Made by a program: the position numbers and the translations under genes. 64,000 nucleotides of DNA, taken from Pontibacter chinhatensis. Lineage in GTDB: Bacteria; Bacteroidota; Bacteroidia; Cytophagales; Hymenobacteraceae. The stretch spans positions 124,001-188,000 of the forward strand of contig NZ_FOOT01000003.1 in the NCBI RefSeq assembly GCF_900113285.1, given 5' to 3'. Position 1 is the stretch's first letter, and each line of letters begins with the position of its first letter. This document shows positions 1 through 8,995 of this stretch, piece after piece. Below the pieces are notes generated by a model. That model ran no database searches, was not told the origin of the DNA, and was given only the letters and a program-made list of their open reading frames with translations.

Positions 1-651
1 TGGCGAGAGGTCGTGACCGAGGTTGGTGTAGCGCACATTCGTGGCCGGCTCGATGATGATATCCTTATACTTTACCGGATACTGGCCGTGCCGGTAGATG
101 AGTGTCTCTTCGAAGTATGGCTGCACCGGCTCCACATCCTGAACCAGCAGAGCCTCGGTTGTACCTATGGCAGGCTTATTTTCTACCGCAAGGGCTGGTC
201 TGTATACCTCCTCTTTCAGCAGATTCGGCGCGAAGGAATTGCCCATGTCTATCGCCACTTTCCATTGCCCGTCCGGCTGCTTCTTCCACACCGACAGGTA
301 AAAGCCCGCGCCAGCAACTGCGGTATCTTCAGGGGCAGCTTTAAACGCATAGGGCCCTGTAGTATAGCCCCAATCCAGCGAGCTGGAAATGTCGGCGTAG
401 GCAGGATACCAGGTAAGTAGCGCCTTGCTTTCAGGTGCTTCGGCATGCAGCTTCTTACCGTTTGTGGGAGCCGGGGCAAACACCAATCCATCCTCGGTCA
501 GATGTTCCACAAAGGCCTGGTGAAAACCCTTTTTAACAGACGTGGCAGCAAAGGCGCGCTCGGCGTTGGCCAAATCTTCCAAGGCTTCGTCGCGTGTATT
601 GCTGACTTGTAGCGCGCATAGCAGCAGGGCCAGCAGGAGTGTTAATTTCAT
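1..651 (-). CDS. NTF2-like (DUF4440/SnoaL-type) exported protein, 3' end outside window
   Basis: The frame is open from ATG at 651 to the left edge (217 codons, no stop), so the C-terminus is missing. The N-terminus reads MKLTLLLALLLCALQVSN, a signal-peptide-like stretch. Residues about 20-130 have the DUF4440 look: an acidic helix with AERAFAATSVKKG, then FVEHLTEDGLVFAPAPT, then SSLDWGYTTGPY and FYLSVWKKQPDGQWKVAID, which are the usual alternating helix/strand blocks of the NTF2 cone fold. A second part (about 140-217, QPYFEETLIYRHGQYPVKYK) continues out of the window. Role unknown; such proteins are small-molecule binders or enzymes. It lies downstream of, and in the same direction as, the DPP-IV gene but is separated from it by a terminator. 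Confidence 0.8.
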   Translation of the reverse strand, partial: MKLTLLLALLLCALQVSNTRDEALEDLANAERAFAATSVKKGFHQAFVEHLTEDGLVFAPAPTNGKKLHAEAPESKALLTWYPAYADISSSLDWGYTTGPYAFKAAPEDTAVAGAGFYLSVWKKQPDGQWKVAIDMGNSFAPNLLKEEVYRPALAVENKPAIGTTEALLVQDVEPVQPYFEETLIYRHGQYPVKYKDIIIEPATNVRYTNLGHDLSP

Positions 652-766
652 AGTTTGGGAGGTTGAAGTGGCAGTAATTAGGCTAAATATAGGTGGTAAC
701 GTTTCTCCGGTTTATATCTGTTACTCAATATTCAGGTACTTATACTTAATTTTACTGGCATCCCTA

Positions 767-808
767 AAGTATAAAAGGCCCACCGTTTCCGGCAGGCCTT
801 TTATACTT
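767..808 (-). terminator. Terminator of the DPP-IV gene with AAGTATA arms
   Basis: A perfect 14-bp inverted repeat (767-780 against 795-808, arms AAGTATAAAAGGCC / GGCCTTTTATACTT) lies 17 bases past the stop of the peptidase. The outer seven bases of each arm are the heptamer over-represented across this window. Confidence 0.8.
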
Positions 809-825
809 AGGTTTATACTTTCTGC

Positions 826-3060
826 TTACTGGTTTGCCACCTCTGTCGGGTTGATCAGCGTGCGCTCCAGGAAGTTAGTCATCATCTTAAAGCGGTGCAG
901 AGAGGTGATGCCACCACCCACGCCGTGGTTACGGTTCGGGTAGTAGAAGCTCTCGAACTGCTTGTTGGCGCTAATCAGGGCATCCTGCATGGCCACCGCG
1001 TTCTGGAAGTGCACGTTGTCGTCGCCGGTGCCGTGGATGAGCAGCAGCTCGCCCTGCATCTTATCGGCAAAGAACAGAGGAGAGTTCTCGTCGTAACCCG
1101 CTGGGTTTTCCTGTGGTGTTTTCAGGAAGCGCTCGGTGTAGATGGTGTCGTAGTATCTCCAGCTCGTAACAGGTGCTACCGAAATACCAGCCGCGAACAC
1201 GCCGTTGCCTTTGGTCAGGCCCAGCAGCGTCATGTAGCCGCCGTAGCTGTGGCCCCAGATACCGATGCGGTTTTTGTCCACGTAAGCCTGGTTGCCCAGC
1301 CATTTGGCCGCCTCAATCTGGTCCTCAATCTCATACTTGCCCAGGTTGGCGTAGGTCACTTTCTTGAACTCCGCGCCACGGGCACCGGTGCCGCGGTTAT
1401 CCACGCTCACCACAATCATTCCTTTGTCGGCCAGCACCTGGTACCACAGGTAATTGGTGCCGCCCCAGCTGTTGGTCACGGTCTGCGAGCCCGGGCCACC
1501 ATACACAAACATCAGCACCGGGTATTTCTTGTTCGGGTCAAAGTCGGTTGGCTTAATCATCCAGCCATTCAGCTGCGTTCCGTCAGAAGTCTTCATCTGG
1601 AAAAACTCCTGCTTAGCAATGTCGTACTGCGCCAGCGTGTTCTTCAACTGTGAATTGTCTTCCAGCACCTTAATCAACTTGCCATCTTTGGCCGTGTGCA
1701 GGCTAACAGTGGGCACCTCGTTGGCAGCAGAGAAATAATCCAGGAAGTATTTAAAGTCGTTGCTCATGTTCACGCGGTGCGTACCGGCTTGCTGCGTCAG
1801 GCGCTGCTTCTTTTTGCCTTTGCTGCTGATGCTGTACAGGTGGCGCTCCAGCGGCGACACCTCGGTAGACATGTAGTACAGGCGGTCGTTTTTCTCGTCG
1901 TAGCCCACGTAGCTGCTTACCTCCCAGTTGCCGCTCGTAATCTGGCGCACCAGCTTGCCGCTCATGTTGTAGAGGTAAAGGTGGTTGTAGCCCTTCACTT
2001 CCGAGGAGTGGATGAAGTGCTTGCCATCTTTCAGGTAAGTTAAGTCGTCGGTTACGTCGATGTAGGCTTTGTCCGTCTCTTTCAGCACCACATCGGCCTT
2101 GCCTGTGGAGGCGTTGGCGTGCAGGATCTCCAGCGTGTTCTGCAGGCGGTTCATGCGCTGGATAGAGAGCAGGTTCGGGTTGTTCGTCCATTTCATGCGC
2201 GGGAGGTAGATATCGGTCTCGTTGCCGGTATCCATCTTCACGGTTTTGCCGCTGGCCACATCGTACACCGATACAGTTACGATAGAGTTAGCCTCGCCGG
2301 CTTTCGGGTACTTGAACTTATAGTCCTGCGGGTACAGCTCGCCCCACATCTGCATGTTAAACTCCGGTACGTTGGTCTCGTCAAAAGTATAAAAAGCAAT
2401 CTTCTTACCGTCCGGCGACCAGTGGAAGCCTTGTGCAAACGAGAATTCCTCCTCGTACACCCAATCCGCATAGCCATTGATGATCGAGTTATACTTGCCG
2501 TTGGTGGTAATTTGCGTCTCCTGCATGTTGCTCAGGTCCGTCACAAACATGTTGTTGTCGCGGGCAAAGGCAACGCGCTTGGCGTCTGGGGAGAAGGTGG
2601 CGTACATTTGCTTGCCGCCGTTACTCAGCTTGGTCAGCTTTTGGGAGGCGATGTCGTAGATGTAGAACTCGGCCTTGGAGGAGCGGCGGTAGATCTGCTC
2701 GGTTTCGGTGGAAAACAGCACCTTCTGCTCATCGGAAGAGAACGTGTAGCCATCGTACTGAATTGGCTGGCTGCTGCCCTCCGGCACCAGGTTCTCGCCC
2801 TCGATGATGGTGTTTACCGGCTGGCCTGTAGTGACGTCATACTTTACGATGTCCTGTACTTTGTTCTTCTCGTCAGAGACCTGCGAGCTGTAGTAGCGGC
2901 CGTCGTTCATCCAATTTACCCCCCACACCGATTTGGCCCGGAACGTTCCTTTCTGGTAGATGTCCTCTAGGGTGATGTCTTTTTTCTGCTGCGCCTGCGC
3001 CACAAAGGCGAAGCAAAGCAGTACAGCAGCCAAAAGATTGGTTCTTAACTTACTATGCAT
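826..3060 (-). CDS. Dipeptidyl peptidase IV-type S9 prolyl oligopeptidase
   Basis: A 744-residue exported serine peptidase that removes N-terminal dipeptides, typically after Pro or Ala; in this phylum it acts in the periplasm on imported peptides. A signal peptide ends near residue 23 (FAFVAQAQQ). Residues about 50-480 form the beta-propeller, including DWVYEEEF, the double-Glu motif that anchors the substrate N-terminus in DPP-IV. Residues about 500-744 form the alpha/beta hydrolase domain, with the nucleophile in GHSYGG (Ser605), Asp680 in HGTGDDN and His712 in NRNHG. Length and motif order match S9B enzymes. It is monocistronic: repeat-rich spacer upstream, strong terminator downstream. 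Confidence 0.93.
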   Translation of the reverse strand: MHSKLRTNLLAAVLLCFAFVAQAQQKKDITLEDIYQKGTFRAKSVWGVNWMNDGRYYSSQVSDEKNKVQDIVKYDVTTGQPVNTIIEGENLVPEGSSQPIQYDGYTFSSDEQKVLFSTETEQIYRRSSKAEFYIYDIASQKLTKLSNGGKQMYATFSPDAKRVAFARDNNMFVTDLSNMQETQITTNGKYNSIINGYADWVYEEEFSFAQGFHWSPDGKKIAFYTFDETNVPEFNMQMWGELYPQDYKFKYPKAGEANSIVTVSVYDVASGKTVKMDTGNETDIYLPRMKWTNNPNLLSIQRMNRLQNTLEILHANASTGKADVVLKETDKAYIDVTDDLTYLKDGKHFIHSSEVKGYNHLYLYNMSGKLVRQITSGNWEVSSYVGYDEKNDRLYYMSTEVSPLERHLYSISSKGKKKQRLTQQAGTHRVNMSNDFKYFLDYFSAANEVPTVSLHTAKDGKLIKVLEDNSQLKNTLAQYDIAKQEFFQMKTSDGTQLNGWMIKPTDFDPNKKYPVLMFVYGGPGSQTVTNSWGGTNYLWYQVLADKGMIVVSVDNRGTGARGAEFKKVTYANLGKYEIEDQIEAAKWLGNQAYVDKNRIGIWGHSYGGYMTLLGLTKGNGVFAAGISVAPVTSWRYYDTIYTERFLKTPQENPAGYDENSPLFFADKMQGELLLIHGTGDDNVHFQNAVAMQDALISANKQFESFYYPNRNHGVGGGITSLHRFKMMTNFLERTLINPTEVANQ

Positions 3061-3197
3061 GCGAATTGGTTAGTTTAAGTTTAGCTCCCCTAATTTAGGG
3101 GATTAATGTGGTTTAGCCATGGTTTGGCGTTAAAACTGTGTTGGGCAAAGTGAATTGGGTAGTATGGGCCATACTTTATACTTGCTGCTATTTCCTA

Positions 3198-3280
3198 TTG
3201 CTGGCGCGGGTTTGCAACCTGTGCCTACCTATGGTGTTGGGTTTGTAACCCAACTGGCTTGAAAAGCCATACTTATACTT
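3198..3280 (+). repeat. Repeat D copy 1 (double TTTGNAAC hairpin)
   Basis: About 80 bp nearly identical to 59446-59527. It contains two short hairpins; the second is GTTGGGTT (3236-3243) paired with AACCCAAC (3247-3254) around TGT. In the other copy the stem reads GTTGAGT/ACTCAAC, a G-C to A-T compensatory change. Both copies run into GCCATACTTATACTT. Confidence 0.75.
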
Positions 3281-3301
3281 CGGCTATACTTCGGCTATAC
3301 T

Positions 3302-3535
3302 TTCATAGCCGCCGCTTCCCGCAACTGGATACAAGCTATCCTTGCTAGCTTCGGCTCATCCTCTAGTTCCCACAAGCCTAAAGTTTCATTTCCTGCTTTG
3401 GTGCCCTCCCAGGCCGGGAGGCCTCGTTTTCCTGCTCGGCGCTGTGTTCCCTCCTGCCCTCGTACCTCGAGCTGCCCTTAACGGGCACCGGATCTCACAA
3501 GGCGCCTCCCAGAAAAACTGGGAACAGAATCAATA
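3302..3535 (+). repeat. Repeat A copy 1 (structured intergenic element, ~230 bp)
   Basis: Shares long blocks with 54701-54933 and 59650-59880, including CTTCCCGCA, AAGCTATCCT, AGGCCGGGAGGCCTCG and GGCACCGGA. Three hairpins recur in order: CCTCCC/GGGAGG (3405-3421), TGCCC/GGGCA (3473-3487) and TCCCAG/CTGGGA around AAAAA (3507-3523). Function unknown. Confidence 0.75.
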
Positions 3536-3559
3536 GCAGCTCCTAATGCAACAGGAACT

Positions 3560-3594
3560 AAAGTCCCCCTTTGAAGGGGGCTGGGGGATGACAA
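3560..3594 (+). repeat. Repeat C, CCCCC..GGGGGCTGGGGG type
   Basis: A C-tract/G-tract hairpin followed by CTGGGGGAT, related to 55037-55071 and 59988-60022. Similar C/G-tract repeats are, from general knowledge, common between genes in Bacteroidota. Confidence 0.6.
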
Positions 3595-3645
3595 TCGCTT
3601 GCTGAGGCAATAAGGGGGAATGAATATGATAGCCGCCGCCCCTAC

Positions 3646-3714
3646 TGTCATCTCGACCTCTGGGAGAGATCTGGTTAGAATTCCGATAGATCTCTCGCGC
3701 TGCTCGAGATGACA
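3646..3714 (+). repeat. Repeat B copy 1 (69-bp hairpin)
   Basis: Outer arms TGTCATCTCGA (3646-3656) and TCGAGATGACA (3704-3714) are perfect inverted repeats. Inner arms GAGAGATCT (3664-3672) and AGATCTCTC (3688-3696) are also perfect. The second copy (54951-55020) has GAGAGAACT/AGTTCTCTC, so the inner stem is kept by compensatory substitution. Looks like a REP/MITE-like element. Confidence 0.75.
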
Positions 3715-3761
3715 ACAGAAACAAGTATAAATCCCCTCCCCTATTAAACTACACAAAAACA

Positions 3762-3794
3762 GCAGCGGCAGCACTTTACCGGTACTGCCGCTGC
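3762..3794 (-). terminator. Terminator of the FadL-like gene
   Basis: Perfect 10-bp stem GCAGCGGCAG (3762-3771) / CTGCCGCTGC (3785-3794). On the minus strand it is followed by a U-rich tail (TGTTTTTGTG). It lies 22 bases after the stop of the outer-membrane protein. Confidence 0.7.
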
Positions 3795-3816
3795 CTTAAC
3801 TTTATACGTTTATACT

Positions 3817-5358
3817 TTAGAAGTTCACACCCATTGTCACCACCACAGAGTTCTGCTTCTTGTTAATGTTCATCAGGGGCTCGTTTGTGGTTTTCAGCGA
3901 GTATGGCGAGTAAGACGTGCCGCTCACAAAGGGGGCGTAGTCAATGTCCTGCTGCGTGTGCACGTAGGCGGCATCCAGGAAAAAGTTTTTCAGCCTGATG
4001 CCGGCACCGGCGGTATAGTGGTGCGCTGCGCCATACTTGTAGTTAATAAAGCCGGCATCGTAGCTGGAGCCATTGTCCGGATCGGCGTTGAAGGCGTAGC
4101 CGGCCCGCAGCCTGAACACCTCAAAGCGTCCCTCCGCCCCTATTCTGTAATTGATGGCCGATTCGTTGTTGCTGGCAATACCATCGTTGATGTCGTCGAA
4201 GAAGCCGCCTGAGGAGAAGTCATCGTCCTCCCTATACTTGGCTTTGCTGTAGTTCACAAACTCCACATCCGCCGTAATAAAGCCATACTTGCCGAGGAAG
4301 TACGCAATGCCACCGTTTGCCCTGAAAGGTGTTACCAGCCGGTAAGAGAACTGGCCAGGCACTTCCGCGGCTGTCTCCACGCCATCGTTAAACGTGGTGG
4401 TGATGCGGCGCTGGTAGTCATCGTCAAACGTATAAGCGGTTGGTGTTTGTATGCTCAGGCCCAGACGAAGTGCATCTGTCGGACGGGCAATCAAACCTAA
4501 TTTCAGGTTTACGCCAGCCCCGGAAGTAGAGAACTCATCCACGTAGTCGAAACTGGTGAACGGCGTGCCGGAGCTGCCTTCGGCCTCTGAGTAAATGCTC
4601 TCCTGCGAGAAATCCACCGTCACGATGCCGAGGGAGGCACCAATGTAAAGCTTGTCCTTGTAGCTGGTACCCACGCCAATATCGATTTGGCTCTGGGAGC
4701 CCTTGCGGATGATTTCCTCGCGCTGGGTTATACTTCCGATGCGCTCTACCTCAAATATTTCGTCGTCTTCCGTTACATCAAAAAGAAAGCCGCCATAGGC
4801 CAGGCCCTCCAAGGTGCTGATGCCGGCATCATACTCCTGGTCGAGGCTGGCGCGGGTGCGGCCATTCTCAAAGGCCAGGTCAGCAAAGTACTCCACCAGG
4901 GTTGGGTCGAACTCCCCGGACTGGGTGCGGTAGGAAGTATAGCGCTCGTTGAAGTTGTTGAGCCTCGTGAAGCCTACCCCGAAGGTAACGCCGCGCCAGT
5001 CGCTGCCCTCGTTATCGCCTTTTCTGTTAGAGATAACCACGCCCAGTTGCGGGAACACGAAATTGCTGTTGCTGCCGGTGCTGCGCTCGCCAAGTATAGA
5101 GGTGTTGGTGTTCACCGACTGTACCCCCGGCGTTACAGTAAACTCGGAGCGGCGGAACATGCCTAAGCCTGCCGGGTTGCCTGAAAGGCTGGAGATATCA
5201 GCGCCCAATGCGGTTTGTGCCCCGCCCATGCCTTGTATACGCGCGGTACCGAAAACGCCCATCTGGGAGTAGCGCAGTGCGTCAAGCTCCGTTTGGGCAA
5301 AGGCAGTACCACCCCAGCCCAGCATAAGCGCCAGGCTGGCCAATAGTGTCTTCTTCAT
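3817..5358 (-). CDS. FadL/OmpP1-like outer-membrane transport protein
   Basis: A 513-residue protein with a signal peptide ending near residue 21 (GGTAFAQTEL). The mature N-terminus continues with ALRYSQMGVFGTARIQGMGG and ALGADISSLSGNPAGLG, the hatch-region pattern (NPAGL) of the OmpP1/FadL/TodX family. The rest is alternating aromatic/glycine strands with acidic loops and ends in a C-terminal aromatic residue (VVVTMGVNF), as expected for a BAM-inserted beta-barrel. Known members carry hydrophobic compounds across the outer membrane; relatives in this phylum are often labelled hemin receptors without proof. Substrate cannot be told from sequence. It is 26 bases downstream of the Tyr-rich lipoprotein gene, so the two may be cotranscribed. 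Confidence 0.85.
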   Translation of the reverse strand: MKKTLLASLALMLGWGGTAFAQTELDALRYSQMGVFGTARIQGMGGAQTALGADISSLSGNPAGLGMFRRSEFTVTPGVQSVNTNTSILGERSTGSNSNFVFPQLGVVISNRKGDNEGSDWRGVTFGVGFTRLNNFNERYTSYRTQSGEFDPTLVEYFADLAFENGRTRASLDQEYDAGISTLEGLAYGGFLFDVTEDDEIFEVERIGSITQREEIIRKGSQSQIDIGVGTSYKDKLYIGASLGIVTVDFSQESIYSEAEGSSGTPFTSFDYVDEFSTSGAGVNLKLGLIARPTDALRLGLSIQTPTAYTFDDDYQRRITTTFNDGVETAAEVPGQFSYRLVTPFRANGGIAYFLGKYGFITADVEFVNYSKAKYREDDDFSSGGFFDDINDGIASNNESAINYRIGAEGRFEVFRLRAGYAFNADPDNGSSYDAGFINYKYGAAHHYTAGAGIRLKNFFLDAAYVHTQQDIDYAPFVSGTSYSPYSLKTTNEPLMNINKKQNSVVVTMGVNF

Positions 5359-5384
5359 GATGATATGGTTTCTTTACGATGCGT

Positions 5385-6659
5385 CTAGTTATTTCCGCGG
5401 GTTGGGCGTCCGCCACCTCCTGATGAGGACGAGCTACCGCTGCTTCGGTTCATACTTGGACTTGAGCTAGGACTAGAACTCGGACGGCTCTCGAACGTGC
5501 TGCGGCTTGGCTGGCTTTCGTAGGTGCGCGCTGGGCGGCTTTCCTGCGTGCGGCTCGGGCTGCTTTCTATCCTGCGGGTAGGCTGGCTACGTTCAATTGT
5601 ACGGCTTGGCTGACGCTCTGTGGTGCGCGGACGCACTTCGCGGCGCTGCTGCGGCTGCTCTGAACTACGGCTCGGCACGTACTCGCGGGTAGTGCGTGTG
5701 CTGCGGCTGTTGCTCGGCGCGGGCTGTACGACATTTTGTTCCTGCGAACGCACGGTGCTTCTGCTGCTGCGGCTTGGCCTTGTCGGCAGTTCCTGCTTGC
5801 CTCCGGTAGCCGGGGCCACCGTGCTGCGGCTGCTGCGCGACTGGCGTCCTACGCTCTGCTGGCCTGTGCTCTCGGTGCGAATAACGCCGTCCCTGGACTG
5901 TCTGCCGGTGGTAGTGCCCATAGTTTGGGTGTTGCGGCTGTCGCGCGGGCCATACTGCACCCTGCTGGCCTTGCCAACCACTACTGGCCTATCAGAATAC
6001 CAGCCATACCCGTACGGGTTGCCATGGGCGTAGTAGCCGTTGTAGAAGCCTCTGTAATAGCCGTTATAGTAGCCGTGTCCGTAGCTGTTAGGCCACCAGT
6101 TGCTGTAGCCATAGTATGGGTGGCCGTAGAACCGGTTGCCCCATCCGCCGCCCCAGCCATAACTAAAGCTGATGCTCACGCCTGTTCTGAAACGGGCATT
6201 GCTCCAGAATGGGTCGTAGTAGAAAGGATCGTAGTAGAACGGGTCATAGAATGGGTCGTAGAACGCGTAGCTCGTGCGGCGCGGCACGTAAGACGATCCC
6301 CAGTAGGGGTCTATATACGAGTAGTTAGGGCGGTACCAGTTGTCGCGCTCGTCGTAGCTGCGGCCATCGTAGTACTCATCTCCATTATAGTTTTGGGTAA
6401 TGTTGCTCTCAGAGTACTCCGGGTTCAGCACCTCGCCTTCGGCAAGCGCTTGCTCCTGCTGCTGGCTACTGCTGTTGTCGTATTGCTGGTAGGCCTGCGC
6501 CGGCTGCTGCTGCGCCTGCGGCTGTGCGTACACGGTCTGGTCTGAAGAGCTGTAATACATGTCATCGTACTCCGACGACTGTAATGCAACAGGGCTGCTA
6601 CAGCCTACAGCCAGCAGGGCAAGCACAGGGGCTACGGTAAGTAAAGTATATTTTTTCAT
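5385..6659 (-). CDS. Tyr-rich, low-complexity lipoprotein
   Basis: 424 residues, not assigned to a known family. The start MKKYTLLTVAPVLALLAVGC gives a lipobox with Cys20, so it should be a lipoprotein. Residues about 35-75 are Gln-rich. About 85-220 are dominated by Tyr, Gly, Asp, Phe and Trp, with a tandem FYDP/FYYDP repeat and later YNGYY/YYGY repeats. The last 190 residues or so are Arg/Ser/Thr/Pro/Gln-rich (SRSSRST, RPSRSS, QPSRT) and end in a Ser/Gly tract. This composition implies disorder and a surface or matrix role, which is inference only. It is transcribed away from proS and towards the FadL-like gene. Confidence 0.8.
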   Translation of the reverse strand: MKKYTLLTVAPVLALLAVGCSSPVALQSSEYDDMYYSSSDQTVYAQPQAQQQPAQAYQQYDNSSSQQQEQALAEGEVLNPEYSESNITQNYNGDEYYDGRSYDERDNWYRPNYSYIDPYWGSSYVPRRTSYAFYDPFYDPFYYDPFYYDPFWSNARFRTGVSISFSYGWGGGWGNRFYGHPYYGYSNWWPNSYGHGYYNGYYRGFYNGYYAHGNPYGYGWYSDRPVVVGKASRVQYGPRDSRNTQTMGTTTGRQSRDGVIRTESTGQQSVGRQSRSSRSTVAPATGGKQELPTRPSRSSRSTVRSQEQNVVQPAPSNSRSTRTTREYVPSRSSEQPQQRREVRPRTTERQPSRTIERSQPTRRIESSPSRTQESRPARTYESQPSRSTFESRPSSSPSSSPSMNRSSGSSSSSGGGGRPTRGNN

Positions 6660-6728
6660 GGCCTTCTGCTGATGTTCTGTGGGTAATAACTCCTTCTATA
6701 CCAAAGATAAGCACAAATGGCCAAATCC

Positions 6729-6762
6729 TTGCCTATAGTATAATATTATTAACGTAATTTTG
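6729..6762 (+). promoter_or_regulatory. Candidate proS promoter
   Basis: A TAATTTTG box (6755-6762) fits the Bacteroidota -7 consensus TAnnTTTG. A TTG at 6729-6731 lies 23 bases upstream, acceptable for the -33 element. It implies a leader of roughly 85 nt before the ATG at 6854. Confidence 0.4.
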
Positions 6763-6853
6763 AGGCGGAACGATGTCCGGTTTTATATATTGTAATTAGC
6801 AAAATCTGTTCCAAGAAATTCATAATCAGATAATCAAGTTAAATAAAAGTAAA

Positions 6854-8332
6854 ATGAGCAAAGGGTTACCTAAAAGAAGCGACGACTACTCCTTGTGGTA
6901 TAACGAGCTGGTGAAGAAGGCTGGCCTGGCCGAGAACTCCGCAGTGCGCGGCTGTATGGTGATTAAACCGTACGGGTACGCCATCTGGGAGAAGATGCAG
7001 CGCCAGCTGGACGACATGTTTAAGGCCACCGGCCATGAAAACGCCTACTTCCCGCTGTTTGTGCCCAAGAGCCTGTTCGAGGCCGAGGAGCAGAACGCCG
7101 AGGGCTTTGCCAAAGAGTGCGCCGTGGTAACCCACTACCGCCTGCAAAACGACCCGGACAAGCCCGGCAAACTTCGGGTAGACCCTAATGCTAAACTCGA
7201 AGAGGAGCTGATTGTTCGACCTACTTCTGAGGCTGTAATCTGGAATACCTACAAAGGTTGGATTCAGAGCTACCGTGACCTGCCTATCCTGGTAAACCAG
7301 TGGGCCAACGTGGTGCGCTGGGAGATGCGCACGCGCCTGTTCCTGCGCACGGCGGAGTTCCTGTGGCAGGAAGGCCACACGGCCCATGCCACCGCCGGGG
7401 AGGCCGTTGCCGAAGCCGAGCAGATGCTGGAAGTATACGCCACTTTTGCCGAGCAGTACATTGCCCTGCCGGTGGTGCGCGGCGTGAAGACGCCAAGCGA
7501 GCGCTTTGCCGGTGCGCTGGACACTTATTGCATCGAAGGACTGATGCAGGATGGCAAGGCGCTGCAGGCGGGCACCTCGCACTTCCTGGGCCAGAACTTT
7601 GCCAAAGCATTTGATGTGAAGTTCGCTACCAAGGATGGTGGCCTGGAGCACGTATGGGGTACTTCCTGGGGCGTGAGCACGCGCCTGATGGGTGCACTCG
7701 TAATGGCCCACTCCGACGACGAAGGTCTGGTGCTGCCTCCAAAGCTGGCCCCTATCCAGGTGGTCATCGTGCCGATCTACAAAGGCGAGGAGCAACTAGC
7801 CCAAATCACCGAGAAGGTGAACCAACTGAAGCGTGAGCTGCTGGCCAAGGGCATCAGCGTGAAGTATGATGATCGTGACACCGAGCGCCCTGGCTTTAAG
7901 TTTGCTGAGTGGGAGCTGAAGGGTGTGCCGGTGCGCATCGCCATCGGTGCCCGCGACCTGGAGAACGGCACCGCCGAGTTGGCCCGCCGCGACACCAAGG
8001 AGAAAAGCTCGCAGGCTTTTGACAGCCTGGCCACGTACATCCCGGCCCTGCTCGACGAGATTCAGGAGAACATTTACAACAAGGCCCTGGCTTACCGCGA
8101 GGCACATACCACTAAGGTGGATACTTATGAGGAGTTTAAGGAAGTGTTGGAAACGAAGGGCGGCTTTGTGCTTGCCCACTGGGACGGCACCGCTGAAACA
8201 GAGGAGCGCATCAAGGAGGAAACAAAGGCCACCATCCGCTGTATCGGTCTGGACACGCCGGAAGAGGATGGCGTGGACATCCTGACCGGCAAACCGAGCA
8301 AGCGCCGCGTATACTTCGCCAAAGCATACTAG
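6854..8332 (+). CDS. proS: Proline--tRNA ligase
   Basis: 492 residues. Charges tRNA-Pro with proline in the cytoplasm. It is the short eukaryote/archaeal-type ProRS (no inserted editing domain) common in Bacteroidota. Visible are the N-terminal [18 protein letters not shown], motif 1 around [16 protein letters not shown], the proline-pocket/motif 2 run with RPTSEAVIW and [15 protein letters not shown], and the motif 3 region with [18 protein letters not shown]-terminal anticodon-binding domain follows (VVIVPIYKG, then [21 protein letters not shown]). It ends in a Tyr, as is typical of this type. It is divergent from the Tyr-rich lipoprotein and has its own terminator. Confidence 0.97.
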   Translation: MSKGLPKRSDDYSLWYNELVKKAGLAENSAVRGCMVIKPYGYAIWEKMQRQLDDMFKATGHENAYFPLFVPKSLFEAEEQNAEGFAKECAVVTHYRLQNDPDKPGKLRVDPNAKLEEELIVRPTSEAVIWNTYKGWIQSYRDLPILVNQWANVVRWEMRTRLFLRTAEFLWQEGHTAHATAGEAVAEAEQMLEVYATFAEQYIALPVVRGVKTPSERFAGALDTYCIEGLMQDGKALQAGTSHFLGQNFAKAFDVKFATKDGGLEHVWGTSWGVSTRLMGALVMAHSDDEGLVLPPKLAPIQVVIVPIYKGEEQLAQITEKVNQLKRELLAKGISVKYDDRDTERPGFKFAEWELKGVPVRIAIGARDLENGTAELARRDTKEKSSQAFDSLATYIPALLDEIQENIYNKALAYREAHTTKVDTYEEFKEVLETKGGFVLAHWDGTAETEERIKEETKATIRCIGLDTPEEDGVDILTGKPSKRRVYFAKAY

Positions 8333-8385
8333 TTGTTGCCCCTTACCGGTTATTCGTAACCTGCGGCAGCGGCCATACTTTCAGG

Positions 8386-8413
8386 GCGCCACTTCTTTAA
8401 CCAGGAGTGGCGC
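8386..8413 (+). terminator. proS terminator
   Basis: Stem GCGCCACT (8386-8393) / AGTGGCGC (8406-8413), followed by TTCTGTTTTTGG, 54 bases after the proS stop. Confidence 0.7.
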
Positions 8414-8507
8414 TTCTGTTTTTGGGCCATACTTATACTTTGTTGCGGCATTTATACTTACAAATCATGAAGAAATTGCTATATTGTACATGATAACCCG
8501 TCGCCCT

Positions 8508-8981
8508 ATGCTACTGGATTGGATAACAGTGATTTCGCTGATCGGTATTGGCCTGCTGCTGGTTGTGGTGGAGCTAATATTTGTGCCGGGCACTACGGTG
8601 GTGGGCATACTTGGCTTTATACTTACGGCCATCGGGATTTGGATAGGGTATGCGGCGCTGGGCACCAACACCGGGCATGTCATACTTGCCACCACAGTAT
8701 TGGTAGCAGGGATCGCTTTCTTCTACAGTTTCCGCTCCGACAGCTGGACACGCTTTGCCCTGAAAGAACAGAACCGCAGCCGGGTAAACGAAGACGAACA
8801 GCATACGCTCACCGTGGGGCAGGAAGGAACGACGGTTTCGGCGCTGCGCCCGCAGGGTACCGCCCTGTTTACCGAGCGACACTACCAAGTGCAGACCCGT
8901 AGTGAGTTTTTGGCCCCCAACACCCCCATACGCATCGTAAAGCTGGATCAAAATAAAATCATCGTAGAAGCAATCTCCTAA
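8508..8981 (+). CDS. NfeD-like membrane protein
   Basis: About 157 residues from ATG 8508 ([15 protein letters not shown]). An in-frame ATG at 8490 and a TTG at 8484 would add six or eight residues; the later ATG puts the first membrane helix at the N-terminus, as in relatives. There are two or three membrane helices ([18 protein letters not shown] is the typical NfeD signature) followed by a soluble OB-fold domain ([19 protein letters not shown], then [19 protein letters not shown]). It lacks the ClpP-like protease domain of long NfeD proteins. NfeD partners flotillin-like scaffolds; floA follows 14 bases downstream, so this is a conserved two-gene unit for membrane microdomains. Confidence 0.85.
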   Translation: MLLDWITVISLIGIGLLLVVVELIFVPGTTVVGILGFILTAIGIWIGYAALGTNTGHVILATTVLVAGIAFFYSFRSDSWTRFALKEQNRSRVNEDEQHTLTVGQEGTTVSALRPQGTALFTERHYQVQTRSEFLAPNTPIRIVKLDQNKIIVEAIS

Positions 8982-8995
8982 TTTTAAAGACACAG

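Larger units (their letters stand above)
3061..3816. other. Repeat-rich intergenic region
   Basis: This 756-bp spacer has no credible gene. From left to right it holds a TTTGNAAC-type hairpin repeat (about 3198-3280), several TATACTT heptamers, repeat element A (3302-3535), a G/C-tract repeat C (about 3560-3594), hairpin repeat B (3646-3714) and the terminator of the downstream minus-strand gene (3762-3794). Open frames here are not conserved between copies of the repeats. Confidence 0.8.

Noticed and set aside
8434..8442. TATACTTTG heptamers as -7 promoter boxes
   Set aside because: TATACTTTG resembles TAnnTTTG, but the spacing between TA and TTTG is off by one (one or three bases rather than two), and most copies lie inside or after genes, so promoter function does not explain the enrichment.
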